NCBI GenBank assembly: GCA_001411745.2
Contig: LIQB01000003.2
Location: 205,743 to 269,742 of the forward strand
DNA: 64,000 bases
From: Psychrobacter glacincola
GTDB taxonomy: Bacteria; Pseudomonadota; Gammaproteobacteria; Pseudomonadales; Moraxellaceae
Direction: 5' to 3'
This document shows, in pieces, positions 1 to 8,603 of this stretch. The notes below the pieces were generated by a model, which made no database searches, had not been told where the DNA came from, and worked only from the letters and a program-made list of their open reading frames with translations. Numbering within the stretch: the first letter of the stretch is position 1; each line of letters begins with the position of its first letter. The translations under genes and the position numbers were made by a program.

Positions 1-2
1 AA

Positions 3-821
3 AAGCTAAAAACGTTGAATAACAAATATAAAGATGACCTAGAATATCACGAGCTGTTTTTTAGAGGTCACGCTAATATCGATTGGCTATTGTCACCTTC
101 TATATATAGAGATAGCAAAGTAGAAAACGAACATAATTTCTATAGAGAAATTATTTCTGAAACACCTGAAAATTTTTATAACCTTAATAGTACTTTCCAA
201 AAGCTAGTAAAAATGCAGCATTATGGAATACCTACTAGATTGATGGATATAACCAGCAACCCTTTAGTAGCACTTTATTTTTCTTGCTTGCCAATAAAAA
301 ATGATAAAGGTGTAGAGACTACAGGCGAAGTAATTACATTCAGAGTTCCAAAGAACGAAGTTAAATTTTCAGATAGCGATACTGTGAGTATATTGTCAAA
401 TATATCAAAAATGAATAATAACTTTAGTTTTCAAACTGAAGACTCTTCGAATTTAGAAGAATTCTGTAGTCAAAAGAATGTCTCACTTCTGCTTCATGAA
501 ATAAGACAAGAAAAAAATGGTTTTCTCTCATTAATTAACCATGAAGACTTTAAGAAAACTATTTTTGTTAAACCTCCTTTGGAGAATCAAAGGCTAATAA
601 GGCAGGAAGGTGCTTTTTTAGTATTTGGTATAGATAAAGAGAAGAGAAGACCAGCATCAGTACCACAAGAATACGTTTTAAAAGATAATCTTAGATTTAT
701 CATTGATGCTGACTTTAAAAAGAATATTTTGGAAGAGTTACGTTTACTTGGAATACATGAAGCTAAATTGTTTCCAGAAATAGATAGAATTTCAAGGCAC
801 ATATTATCAAAATATAGCTAG
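3..821 (+). CDS. FRG domain protein, 5' end outside the window
   Basis: The frame is open from base 3, and the only start-like codon is TTG at 15 without a ribosome binding site, so the gene probably begins upstream of the window. Counting from that TTG, the family-naming FRG motif is at residues 16-18 (FFRGHANIDWLLSPSIYR). A second conserved block lies at 67-91 (MQHYGIPTRLMD followed by NPLVALYFSC), which is the classic FRG core. The remaining residues are charged and unrecognised. FRG domains occur in accessory and defence-associated bacterial proteins, but no biochemical role is established here. The gene is visibly more AT-rich than nrdB downstream, which suggests horizontal acquisition. 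The domain call is firm; the function is unknown. Confidence 0.85.
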   Translation, partial: KLKTLNNKYKDDLEYHELFFRGHANIDWLLSPSIYRDSKVENEHNFYREIISETPENFYNLNSTFQKLVKMQHYGIPTRLMDITSNPLVALYFSCLPIKNDKGVETTGEVITFRVPKNEVKFSDSDTVSILSNISKMNNNFSFQTEDSSNLEEFCSQKNVSLLLHEIRQEKNGFLSLINHEDFKKTIFVKPPLENQRLIRQEGAFLVFGIDKEKRRPASVPQEYVLKDNLRFIIDADFKKNILEELRLLGIHEAKLFPEIDRISRHILSKYS

Positions 822-874
822 TTCTTGTTGTAAGGTACGCCCAGCACATTGATGATGTGGAAATTATGTTTAAA

Positions 875-891
875 GGTGCGCAAGGCACACC
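875..891. repeat. GC-rich near-palindrome, possible intergenic repeat remnant
   Basis: The stretch ggtgcgcaaggcacacc is an imperfect inverted repeat in otherwise AT-rich DNA between the FRG gene and the toxin-antitoxin pair. It resembles short palindromic intergenic repeats common in proteobacteria. Assignment to a particular repeat family is a guess. Confidence 0.3.
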
Positions 892-987
892 CTACAAATT
901 ACGCATAAATAGATTAACAAATAAGACCTAATTTTCGTGCTAAAATTATCCCTATATTTAGAGCGTAATATTAGCGGAGAGTGAGTC

Positions 988-1239
988 ATGCAACCAATAT
1001 TTGCCACACAGACAGCCAGTATCTCAGAATTAAAAGCCAACCCATCGGCACTTATTAAACAATCAGATGGTGAGTCCATTGCTATTTTAAACCACAATAA
1101 ACCCGTGGCTTACTTAGTCTCAACAGACGTCTTTGAGCGCATGATGGAAGCGATGGACGACATGGCATTAAGCCAAACCATTAGCGCACGGTTAAATGAT
1201 GGGCAGATACCGATAAAGGTAACTTTGGATGACTTATAA
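988..1239 (+). CDS. type II antitoxin, Phd/YefM (RelB/StbD-like) family
   Basis: This 83-residue protein should fold over and neutralise the RelE-type toxin encoded by the next gene, and repress the shared promoter. The N-terminal half (ISELKANPSALI, then a SIAILNHNKPVAYLVS strand pair) is the Phd/YefM DNA-binding dimer fold. The C-terminal tail (LNDGQIPIKVTLDDL) resembles the toxin-wrapping tail of E. coli RelB. A GGAG ribosome binding site sits at 976-979 before the ATG. The gene overlaps the toxin start by 11 bases, the usual translational coupling. The tail resembles the C-terminus of the unknown protein at 1609-1992. The family is certain enough; the symbol is left blank because Phd-type and RelB names are mixed. 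Confidence 0.9.
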   Translation: MQPIFATQTASISELKANPSALIKQSDGESIAILNHNKPVAYLVSTDVFERMMEAMDDMALSQTISARLNDGQIPIKVTLDDL

Positions 1240-1516
1240 TCTTGAGTTTCATCCTTTGGCATTAAAAGAGTGGAAAAAGATAGCGCCAAATATTCAGCAG
1301 CAGTTTAAGAAAAAATTACAGCAGCGATTATCAAACCCTCATGTGCCTGCGTCAAAACTGTCGGGACATACGGATACTTATAAAATCAAACTACGCACCG
1401 TAGGCTATCGTTTGGTATATACCGTAAAAGATGATGTGGTGGTAGTTTATGTATTAGCAGTCGGCAAAAGAGAAAACAACAAAGTATATGACAGTCTCGC
1501 GACGCGTCAGCCATGA
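1229..1516 (+). CDS. relE: RelE family mRNA interferase toxin
   Basis: The 95-residue protein is close in length and pattern to E. coli RelE, which cleaves mRNA in the ribosomal A site. The residues known to matter in E. coli RelE occur at the same numbers here: K52, K54, R61, R81 and Y87 (blocks YKIKLR, GYRLVY, VGKRE, VY). The toxin is therefore probably active rather than decayed. Its ATG lies inside the antitoxin gene, in the +1-shifted overlap ggATGactta, so expression follows the antitoxin. No attachment site or integrase is visible nearby. Confidence 0.93.
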   Translation: MTYNLEFHPLALKEWKKIAPNIQQQFKKKLQQRLSNPHVPASKLSGHTDTYKIKLRTVGYRLVYTVKDDVVVVYVLAVGKRENNKVYDSLATRQP

Positions 1517-1608
1517 TAAAACTAAGATATTGAGACAGTCATTATAGACAGCGTCCAGCGCTATCATAGAAATATTGAAACACAAACAATAAAAACGACG
1601 GAGGTCAT

Positions 1609-1992
1609 GTGCAATATACCGCAATCATCAAAGACGGTGGTTTGTTTATCCCAAATGTATTTTCAGACCTAAACGATGGTGGCTCGCATATCGTACAAGT
1701 GGAAGTCGACATCGCAGACGTCCGTGAGCAATTAGGCGAAGGCACAGCAGCAAAACCAGAAGCATTAAAGAAAGTCGCCACAAAAGTATTGAAAAAACCA
1801 GCAAAGAGAGTGACTAAAAAAGACGTACAGAAAGAAATGCAGCAACTATCAGATGATGATGGTTTGAGTGCGCTGCGTAAGAGTGCGATCGATGAATTGG
1901 AGGGTTTGGACGATAGCGAGCTGAGTGAGATATTTAAAGCGTATATGAATGATGGACAGACGCCAGAACAGATATCTTTAGAGAACTTGTAA
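1609..1992 (+). CDS. uncharacterised protein with antitoxin-like C-terminal tail
   Basis: I do not recognise the family. The start is GTG, with a GGAGG site four bases upstream; an ATG overlapping it is in another frame. The 127-residue protein has an N-terminal segment (MQYTAIIKDGGLFIPNVF) that looks like a beta hairpin. A Lys/Ala-rich linker follows (about 48-75), then an acidic helical C-terminus. Residues 101-127 align without gaps to residues 57-83 of the antitoxin one gene upstream, sharing DD..LS, NDGQ.P and a terminal L..L. This suggests a solitary antitoxin-like or regulatory protein. It ends 72 bases before nrdB on the same strand. Confidence 0.75.
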   Translation: MQYTAIIKDGGLFIPNVFSDLNDGGSHIVQVEVDIADVREQLGEGTAAKPEALKKVATKVLKKPAKRVTKKDVQKEMQQLSDDDGLSALRKSAIDELEGLDDSELSEIFKAYMNDGQTPEQISLENL

Positions 1993-2064
1993 TATAATTC
2001 AGTCAAACCAAATCTAGTCAAAACCCTATAACCTAATAACCATATCAATGATAAAGGCAGTCTC

Positions 2065-3198
2065 ATGACTTATTCGATTTTTTCCCAAACGCCGAACAAT
2101 GCGCTAACAGAGCCGATGTTTTTTGGTAATCCGGTCAACGTGGCGCGCTATGACCAACAAAAGCACCCTATCTTTGAGCAATTGATTGAAAAGCAGTTAT
2201 CGTTCTTTTGGCGTCCAGAAGAAGTCGATGTGTCACGTGATCGTATGGACTACGGCAATCTGTCGTCACATGAGCAGCATATCTTTATCAGTAATCTGAA
2301 GTATCAAACGCTACTCGACTCTATCCAAGGTCGTAGCCCAAACGTCGTGCTATTGCCACTGGTATCGATTCCTGAGCTTGAGACATGGATTGAGACGTGG
2401 ACGTTTTCTGAGACCATTCACTCGCGCAGCTATACCCATATCATTCGTAATATTATCAATGACCCTGCTATCGTCTTTGATGACATCATGCAAAACGATC
2501 ATATTCTAGAGCGCGCCGCAGACATCGCCAAGTACTACGATGACTTGTATTACAACTCATCGCTATACAACCTATACGGTGCAGGCACGCACACGATCAA
2601 TGGCAAGCAAATTACCGTCGATTTAAAATCGCTGAAAAAGCAGCTTTACTTATGCTTGATGGCAGTCAACGTCTTAGAAGCCATTCGCTTTTATGTGTCA
2701 TTCGCTTGCTCGTTTGCCTTTGCTGAGCGTAAGCTGATGGAAGGTAATGCCAAGATTATTAAATTGATTGCTCGTGATGAGGCGCTACATTTAACGGGCA
2801 CTCAGCATATCTTGAATCTCATGCGCATCGGTCGTGATGATCCAGAGATGGTCGACATTGCCAAAGAGTGCTATGAAGAAAGCATCGAGATATTCCGTAA
2901 AGCGGCAGAGCAAGAAAAAGAATGGGCAGGCTATCTATTCAAAGACGGCTCAATGATTGGTCTCAATAAAGACATTCTTTGCCAATACATCGAATATATC
3001 ACCAACTTACGTATGGAAGCGGTTGGCTTGCCAGTCGCATTCCCGAATTCTAAATCAAACCCAATCCCGTGGATTAACACATGGTTGTCGTCTGACAACG
3101 TACAAGTTGCCCCACAAGAGACGGAAATCAGCTCATATTTGGTTGGTCAAATTGATTCAGATTTATCAGACAGCGACTTTGATGATTTTGAACTTTAG
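2065..3198 (+). CDS. nrdB: ribonucleoside-diphosphate reductase class Ia, beta subunit
   Basis: NrdB carries the diferric-tyrosyl radical that activates NrdA for making deoxyribonucleotides. The 377-residue length matches the E. coli protein (376). The radical and iron ligands are visible one residue later than in E. coli: D85 in [11 protein letters not shown]116/H119/Y123 in SETIHSRSY, and the second ligand cluster in [10 protein letters not shown] and [13 protein letters not shown]. The acidic C-terminal tail ending FDDFEL is the part that docks on NrdA. The nrdA gene is not in this window; the genes directly upstream are accessory. A ferredoxin gene for cofactor upkeep follows after 191 bases. 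Confidence 0.98.
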   Translation: MTYSIFSQTPNNALTEPMFFGNPVNVARYDQQKHPIFEQLIEKQLSFFWRPEEVDVSRDRMDYGNLSSHEQHIFISNLKYQTLLDSIQGRSPNVVLLPLVSIPELETWIETWTFSETIHSRSYTHIIRNIINDPAIVFDDIMQNDHILERAADIAKYYDDLYYNSSLYNLYGAGTHTINGKQITVDLKSLKKQLYLCLMAVNVLEAIRFYVSFACSFAFAERKLMEGNAKIIKLIARDEALHLTGTQHILNLMRIGRDDPEMVDIAKECYEESIEIFRKAAEQEKEWAGYLFKDGSMIGLNKDILCQYIEYITNLRMEAVGLPVAFPNSKSNPIPWINTWLSSDNVQVAPQETEISSYLVGQIDSDLSDSDFDDFEL

Positions 3199-3237
3199 AG
3201 CTTATGTGTTCATTTAAAAAATAGTTTTGAAAGAGTA

Positions 3238-3346
3238 TATAGTCGTTTCAATATAATTTGGATACAAGGAAGGCGAGCGAAAGTGCTACAAATAGTAGAC
3301 TAAGCGAGCCTGACACCGTATCTGACTTATATAGGATTGACTATAG
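3238..3346. repeat. 110-bp intergenic element with terminal inverted repeats, copy 1
   Basis: The element begins tatagtc and ends gactatag. Its centre (tacaagg, gcgag, gtgctaca, acaccgta) resembles the element at 21708-21817 and a degenerate one at 18874-18956. It fills the nrdB-ferredoxin gap. It carries no ORF, so it behaves like a non-autonomous mobile element or a conserved intergenic repeat. Confidence 0.65.
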
Positions 3347-3389
3347 TTTAGAAAGTGCAGAATGATAGGGAAACAAACAGGATAAAACT

Positions 3390-3656
3390 ATGACTTGGGT
3401 AATGACGAGTAAGAAACAATTTTACTTGCATGACGATGAAAGCTTGCTTGATGGATTACTACGCACTGGACATGATATAAATTATCAATGTAAGGAAGGC
3501 TATTGTGGCAGCTGCCGCATCAAGCGTATCGCCAGCTCACACGTCATTGACTATCCGTTTGCGCCCCTTGCTATGATTGATGAAGACGAGATCCTGCCCT
3601 GCTGTTGCCGTGTACAGGGTGTGATTTATATCAATCACGAGCCTACTATAGAGTAA
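3390..3656 (+). CDS. yfaE: 2Fe-2S ferredoxin, class I ribonucleotide reductase maintenance protein
   Basis: YfaE-type ferredoxins reduce the iron cofactor of NrdB so that its tyrosyl radical can be restored. The 88-residue protein has the plant-type cluster ligands C34, C39 and C42 (CKEGYCGSC) and the fourth in the CCC run at 71-73, in the same arrangement as E. coli YfaE. It lies directly downstream of nrdB, which supports the assignment over a general ferredoxin. A strong hairpin terminator follows the stop codon. Confidence 0.93.
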   Translation: MTWVMTSKKQFYLHDDESLLDGLLRTGHDINYQCKEGYCGSCRIKRIASSHVIDYPFAPLAMIDEDEILPCCCRVQGVIYINHEPTIE

Positions 3657-3690
3657 CACTAACAAAAGTAGTGCTAAAAAATCCGAAACA

Positions 3691-3725
3691 AAAAGCGCGT
3701 TATCTTGAAGATAACGCGCTTTTTT
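3691..3725. terminator. bidirectional intrinsic terminator
   Basis: A perfect stem aaaagcgcgttatct with a tga loop and its complement is followed by a T run on the plus strand and preceded by an A run. It can therefore end both yfaE (+) and the convergent protease gene (-). Confidence 0.9.
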
Positions 3726-3797
3726 ACTGTCTATAAATCGTTCAAGCCATTTTGATTAAGCTTATTTTGCTTAAGTTTTAGGTGATGAAGAATGACC

Positions 3798-5126
3798 TTA
3801 TAAGGGTGCACCATCTCTTTCAAACAGCTGCAACAGCTCTTCACGCATACGGTCACGCTCGGCTTCTGACATCATCGGCACGTCTTGTCTCTCACCTTGT
3901 AGATTTGGATCTTCTATACCACCAACATTTTCATCAAGAATCACAACCGGACGTTCCATCGGCTCTTGTGCTGGACGCTCTTCTAACAGTATTTTGACTT
4001 GCGCATTTTTGCCACGGCGTAATATTTGCGCATTCAGCGTGGTATTCGGTGCTTTACGAGCGACATACTGAATCAAGGTATTGGCATCCGTCATCTCGAC
4101 GCCGTCAATCGTCAAAATAATATCGCCGATACGCAGACCACTCTTCGCAGCAGGACTCTTAGGAACGACATTAAGCACTTCTACCCCAGTCGAGGTTTCA
4201 AGCTGCGTTGGGTCACGTAACTGTGACTGTATCTCAATCCCCAACCAACCACGGCTCACCTTACCATCTTTGATAATGGCATTCATCACTTGCTCAACGA
4301 TAGCGGTAGGAATAGCAAAACCGATACCCATAGAGCCGCCAGAGCGTGAGTAAATGGCCGTATTAATACCAATTAATTCGCCATAAGCATCAACGAGTGC
4401 GCCGCCCGAATTACCTGGGTTAATCGCTGCATCGGTCTGGATAAAGTCTTCAAACTTGTTGACCCCAAGCCCAGTACGTCCTGTTGCTGAGATAATTCCT
4501 TGCGTTACCGTTTGACCGACACCGAACGGATTACCAATCGCTAATGCAACATCGCCAACTCGGATAGGTTCTTTACGGAAACCAAGTGGTGCCAAACCGG
4601 TCATATCTACTTTAATCACTGCCAAATCACTGTCTGGATCTGTACCAACGATTCTAGCGCGGCTCTTACGACCATCATTAAAGGCAACCGTAATTTCATC
4701 GGCTTTTTCAATCACATGGGCATTGGTCACGATATAGCCATCTTCTGAGACAATCACCCCAGAGCCTAAATTGGTATTGCCCTGCTCTTCTGACGGTGCA
4801 CCATGGAACTCAAAAAAGCGGCGCAACACAGGATCATTCATATAAGGATGCTCTGCCATCGTTTGCGTGGTGTAGATATTCACGACTGATCGTGAGGCGC
4901 GAGCAACCGCATTATGATAAGAAGAAATCGCTGCGGGTGTATCAGAAACCGGTGCTGACGCTTGCTGCTCAGCAGGTGTGGTTCTGGGCGGCTCCCATGC
5001 CTGCTCTGATGCTGTCTTAATACTCGCAAACAACCAAATAAATGCGGCAATCACGACTAGCAATAAAACCCAAGGTAACCATTTTAATACAGACGCCTTG
5101 CTGCTGGTGTTCCGAGATGACGACAT
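3798..5126 (-). CDS. membrane-anchored DegS/AlgW-like serine protease (HtrA family, one PDZ)
   Basis: This is a periplasmic trypsin-like protease held by an N-terminal membrane helix (about residues 16-34, LPWVLLLVVIAAFIWLFA). The catalytic triad is visible: H137 (TNAHVI), D167 (DSDLAVI) and S240 (NPGNSGGAL). A single PDZ domain covers about 295-385. One PDZ plus a retained anchor is the DegS/AlgW layout, so the likely job is site-1 cleavage of an anti-sigma factor or envelope quality control; the larger DegP/MucD types carry two PDZ domains. The last 60 residues are acidic and variable. The 442-residue length is longer than E. coli DegS (355), mostly through the N-terminal linker and this tail. 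Confidence 0.93.
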   Translation of the reverse strand: MSSSRNTSSKASVLKWLPWVLLLVVIAAFIWLFASIKTASEQAWEPPRTTPAEQQASAPVSDTPAAISSYHNAVARASRSVVNIYTTQTMAEHPYMNDPVLRRFFEFHGAPSEEQGNTNLGSGVIVSEDGYIVTNAHVIEKADEITVAFNDGRKSRARIVGTDPDSDLAVIKVDMTGLAPLGFRKEPIRVGDVALAIGNPFGVGQTVTQGIISATGRTGLGVNKFEDFIQTDAAINPGNSGGALVDAYGELIGINTAIYSRSGGSMGIGFAIPTAIVEQVMNAIIKDGKVSRGWLGIEIQSQLRDPTQLETSTGVEVLNVVPKSPAAKSGLRIGDIILTIDGVEMTDANTLIQYVARKAPNTTLNAQILRRGKNAQVKILLEERPAQEPMERPVVILDENVGGIEDPNLQGERQDVPMMSEAERDRMREELLQLFERDGAPL

Positions 5127-5441
5127 ATAAAACCTCTATAAATTTGATACAAACAGACGAAGATAAATAAGGTGAGAAGCATGGTGTATATTAGGACGCA
5201 TTGAGCAGCATTTATCAAATGTTCACAGCCCACTAGATGGTTGTTTTTTTGCACTATCTATACGGCAAGCTTACATGTATAAATTATAACCGCCAATACT
5301 ACCCAGTTGTAACGTATCGTGTACCATTTCAGTGAGTAGGATTATCTATCCTACTATAGCCACATGTTAAAATACTCATTATCAAAAGCCACATGTTAGC
5401 CATAAATGCTTGCCCCACTGAATCAATTATAAGGGAATACC
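5127..5441. other. divergent intergenic region with 12-bp direct repeats
   Basis: This 315-base gap holds the promoters for the protease (-) and the Nif3-like gene (+). The 12-mer agccacatgtta occurs twice, at 5358-5369 and 5387-5398, 29 bases apart. No other feature is clear. Confidence 0.5.
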
Positions 5442-6275
5442 ATGACCACACACAATATCTCAAGCGAGCCCTCAAACACCGCCATTACCGTTCAAGCGCT
5501 GACCACATTCTGTGATGACTATTTATCAGCAGATGCTTTTAAAGATTATGCCCCTAATGGTTTACAAGTAGATGGAGGTCGACCTATCAAGCGCATCATC
5601 ACTGGTGTAACGGCTTGTGAGGCGTTGATTGATGCGGCGATTGCTGACAATGCAGACGCCATTATGGTGCATCATGGTTATTTTTGGAAAGGCGAACCTG
5701 CCCCCATCACTGGTATGAAAGGTCAGCGTATCCGTAAACTTATGCAGCATGGTATCTCTTTGATTGGTTATCATCTGCCGCTCGATGCCCATCCCATCAT
5801 TGGTAATAATGCCAAGTTGGCTGACGCATTAAACATGACCGTTATCGGCGCTTTATACCCTAGTGAGTCGCATCCAGTTGGTAATATCGCCACTTGTACC
5901 CCGCAGAATGCTCAAAGCCTCATTACTCACATTACTCAGACGCTAGGACGATTGCCATTGCATATCTCTGCCAATTATAGCGCACCGAATAGTACAAGCG
6001 CTCATATCGATAATAACAGAATTATCGAACAGGTGGGCATTTGTACGGGCGGCGCACAAGATATGATCGAACAAGCTGCATTGATGGGCTGTGACGCCTT
6101 TATCTCTGGCGAAATATCAGAACGTACCACACATATTGCCCGTGAGCTGGGCATTGATTATTTCGCTTGTGGACATCACGCGACAGAACGCGGCGGCATT
6201 CAAGCACTCGGTCACATAGTTTCTCAAGCATTTGGCATACCCGTGACCTTTGTAGATATTGATAATCCTGCTTAG
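5442..6275 (+). CDS. Nif3-like dinuclear metal centre protein (YbgI family)
   Basis: Proteins of this family form a hexameric toroid with a dinuclear metal site. They are often labelled GTP cyclohydrolase 1 type 2, but their cellular role is not settled. Visible ligands are H77/H78 (MVHHGYFWKGE), D115 (HLPLDAH), and H246 with E249 (CGHHATERGG). Length is 277 residues against 247 for E. coli YbgI, with an extra stretch near 175-195. The ATG has an AAGGGA site five bases upstream. The gene stands alone, divergent from the protease gene. Confidence 0.93.
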   Translation: MTTHNISSEPSNTAITVQALTTFCDDYLSADAFKDYAPNGLQVDGGRPIKRIITGVTACEALIDAAIADNADAIMVHHGYFWKGEPAPITGMKGQRIRKLMQHGISLIGYHLPLDAHPIIGNNAKLADALNMTVIGALYPSESHPVGNIATCTPQNAQSLITHITQTLGRLPLHISANYSAPNSTSAHIDNNRIIEQVGICTGGAQDMIEQAALMGCDAFISGEISERTTHIARELGIDYFACGHHATERGGIQALGHIVSQAFGIPVTFVDIDNPA

Positions 6276-7351
6276 ACTGTGTCCTCAACTCTACTCATAG
6301 CTATCTAATAGCTATCTAAATTTAGAATAATTTTCGGAAAACAAGGCTAATAATAATCAGTATGGTTGCCCAGTATGCATAATTTTTGCGGCTTCAATTT
6401 TCAATAGTGTACCAATAACAAGGGCATTTTTAACCGTCTATAGCCCAATTGTTAAGTTTTATCGCTAATTTCTTAACCACACTTGAATAATCCAAGGAAT
6501 ATCCGCATATTAATATCCGAAGAAAGAATGTCTTGTCATGAGGCTTCCCATTTATTACAGCTTCCGGTTATGGTACTTAAATGAGTATAACCGCCTAAAA
6601 TCTCACTATGTTGTATAGCTATTGAGGTCATATAGATAGCGAGGTTTTGGACGGTTTACTAATAGATACGCTGTGCGTGATATATTTTCAGCAGCATGGT
6701 CTATCTTGATTTAAGTGTCGCGATACTGGGTTAGCAACCGCTGATTGATAGAATGTTTGAGTAAATTTTCTGTCATTTTTTTATTAGTAATGAAAATAGC
6801 GACTTGCTTACCCTTATTGCTGGACAAAAAATTAATCACTGTTGACTCTATTACAAATGATTTGAAGAGGCTATGGTCATTAATATCAGCATAGAAAAGC
6901 TGAGTGTATACGCACCCCGCTCATTTTATGTTTTTGTCTCAATAACTTAGTTCATGACCTTACCTATGTTTAATATATAGTTGTTTCATTCTTAGCCCCA
7001 TCTATGCATCGATGAAGGAATCATCCGATTTATATCCTTCGCGGTGTTGTGCGTTCATCATTTTGTATTGATACTTTATATCGATGTTTTATATTGATAT
7101 TTTGAGAGATTTTTTAGCCCTCTTATGTGATACACCGAATACGCCAGTAGATAACCAGCTAATTAAAAACTGCACCGCTACATCTGATAAAAATTCATTA
7201 GCGGCACTATTATTAAGCAAGATGACGACGCACTTATCTTATTAAGAAGTGTGTGGTTGTCTAAAATGCGACATCGATGTATGACTACTTTATAAGCCTA
7301 CATTCATAAGCGTTTTACGGTAAGCAGGATGGCTAAAATCAGGAGACATCC
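6276..7351. other. 1.08-kb gene-free, AT-rich region
   Basis: No convincing coding frame, tRNA or known RNA is visible. The stretch contains an imperfect 21-nt-arm inverted repeat at 6589-6656 and AT-rich short repeats near 7060-7110 (ttgatac, tcgatg and ttgatatt motifs). Just after the Nif3 stop, gtgtcctcaa at about 6278 resembles the end of the MITE at 44441. The region could hold an unannotated small RNA or decayed mobile DNA. Confidence 0.5.
6589..6656. repeat. imperfect inverted repeat (21-nt arms)
   Basis: The arm aaccgcctaaaatctcacta at 6589 pairs with ggttttggacggtt and preceding bases ending at 6656. Seventeen of 21 positions are complementary, and two more become G-U pairs in plus-strand RNA. 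The loop is about 26 nt. Confidence 0.55.
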
Positions 7352-8560
7352 ATGCAGCGTATTACTTATCGTGTGAAAGTATCTGCGCAAGGGGCTAGAC
7401 GCCGTATTTCTTATTTACTGCGTCCATCTAAACGCCAACCGAACACTAAAAGTAACATCGTTTCATCCATTACCCCGACGACATCGAGTCGTTTTTCTAG
7501 AACCAAAAAGCTGGCGCAAGTTTCTAGTATTGCTCTTCTCTCTTTACCTGCTGAGAGTCTGACGACGATGCGTGCGCCAGTGCCAGCCTATGATAACGTC
7601 ATGCTAGAAAGCACGTTAACCATCGCTGCCGTCCCCGGTGACAGCACTTATTTTGCGACTGACGGTTTTCAACATGGCTTTGGTTTTGATTTGGTACGTA
7701 CTTATGCTGACGAGCTTGGCGTTGATATCGATCTAAAAGCGTATGCCAATGAAGAAACTGCTCTAAAGGCGCTGAGATCGGGAGAGGTAGACATGGCATT
7801 AACAACGGCCAGTACACAGTTAAAGAGCAAGTTTAACTTATCCTCTATCAACATCAGTTGCGGCTATGACGCCAGCTTAACAAAGAATGGTTTACATCCA
7901 AAAGTCAGTTGGACGTTCAATTCATCCAATGACCCATTATCACAAAAAGCCAGTTACTTTTTATGTGACAGTATTAAGCTGAAAAACACACAAAAACTTG
8001 CTGCCTTTTACAATCAAAACTTGCTGAAAGACGCCTATAGCCAAGATCATTTCCAAAAAACGTTGACCGAAAAACTGCCTGATTATCAATCGTCTTTTGA
8101 AGAGCAAGCACGCAATTATAATCATGATTGGGAATTATTGGTGGCCATGGGTTATCAAGAATCACACCTTGATGCCAATGCTGTATCGCCAACGGGTGTG
8201 CGTGGTCTCATGATGTTGACCAATAATACAGCCAAAGCAATGGGCGTCTCAGATCGCGTCGATCCCTACCAAAGTATCGGCGGCGGCGCGCGTTATTTAG
8301 AGCAAATGAAAGATGACTTTGCTGATGTGCCAAAGACAGATCGTATTTGGTTTGCGCTGGCTGGCTACAACATGGGACCAAATGCAGTAAAGAGTATTCA
8401 GCGTAAACTGCGAGATCAAGGTATTGATGATAAAAGCTGGGCGAACGTTTATGCGTACTTAGCTGACAATAAAGCTGCCAATAGTCGTTATGGTCAAGCA
8501 ATGCATTATGTTAGCAATATTAGAAGTTATCTTGAGACTATAAAAACTCAAACCGTCTAG
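7352..8560 (+). CDS. lytic transglycosylase with N-terminal half binding-protein domain (MltF-like)
   Basis: The enzyme should cleave peptidoglycan glycan strands. The C-terminal half (about 245-395) is a soluble-lytic-transglycosylase domain with catalytic E270 (GYQESHLD), then GVRGLMMLT and ALAGYNMGP. Residues 88-205 resemble the first lobe of a family 3 solute-binding domain (SGEVDMALTT). MltF has both lobes before its SLT domain, so this is a shortened form: 402 residues against 518 in E. coli MltF. The first 50 residues are very basic, and the hydrophobic part (54-66) is weak with no lipobox, so export is uncertain. An AGGAG site supports the start. The gene converges on a second transglycosylase gene. 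Confidence 0.85.
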   Translation: MQRITYRVKVSAQGARRRISYLLRPSKRQPNTKSNIVSSITPTTSSRFSRTKKLAQVSSIALLSLPAESLTTMRAPVPAYDNVMLESTLTIAAVPGDSTYFATDGFQHGFGFDLVRTYADELGVDIDLKAYANEETALKALRSGEVDMALTTASTQLKSKFNLSSINISCGYDASLTKNGLHPKVSWTFNSSNDPLSQKASYFLCDSIKLKNTQKLAAFYNQNLLKDAYSQDHFQKTLTEKLPDYQSSFEEQARNYNHDWELLVAMGYQESHLDANAVSPTGVRGLMMLTNNTAKAMGVSDRVDPYQSIGGGARYLEQMKDDFADVPKTDRIWFALAGYNMGPNAVKSIQRKLRDQGIDDKSWANVYAYLADNKAANSRYGQAMHYVSNIRSYLETIKTQTV

Positions 8561-8603
8561 TTGATAAATATTATTAGATCTTTTGAGAATTGAATGTCAC
8601 AGA

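Noticed and set aside
1605..2066. 153-codon minus-strand frame opposite the 127-residue protein
   Set aside because: The plus-strand frame has a good ribosome site and antitoxin-like tail; the minus-strand product is Ser/Thr/Cys-rich without motifs.
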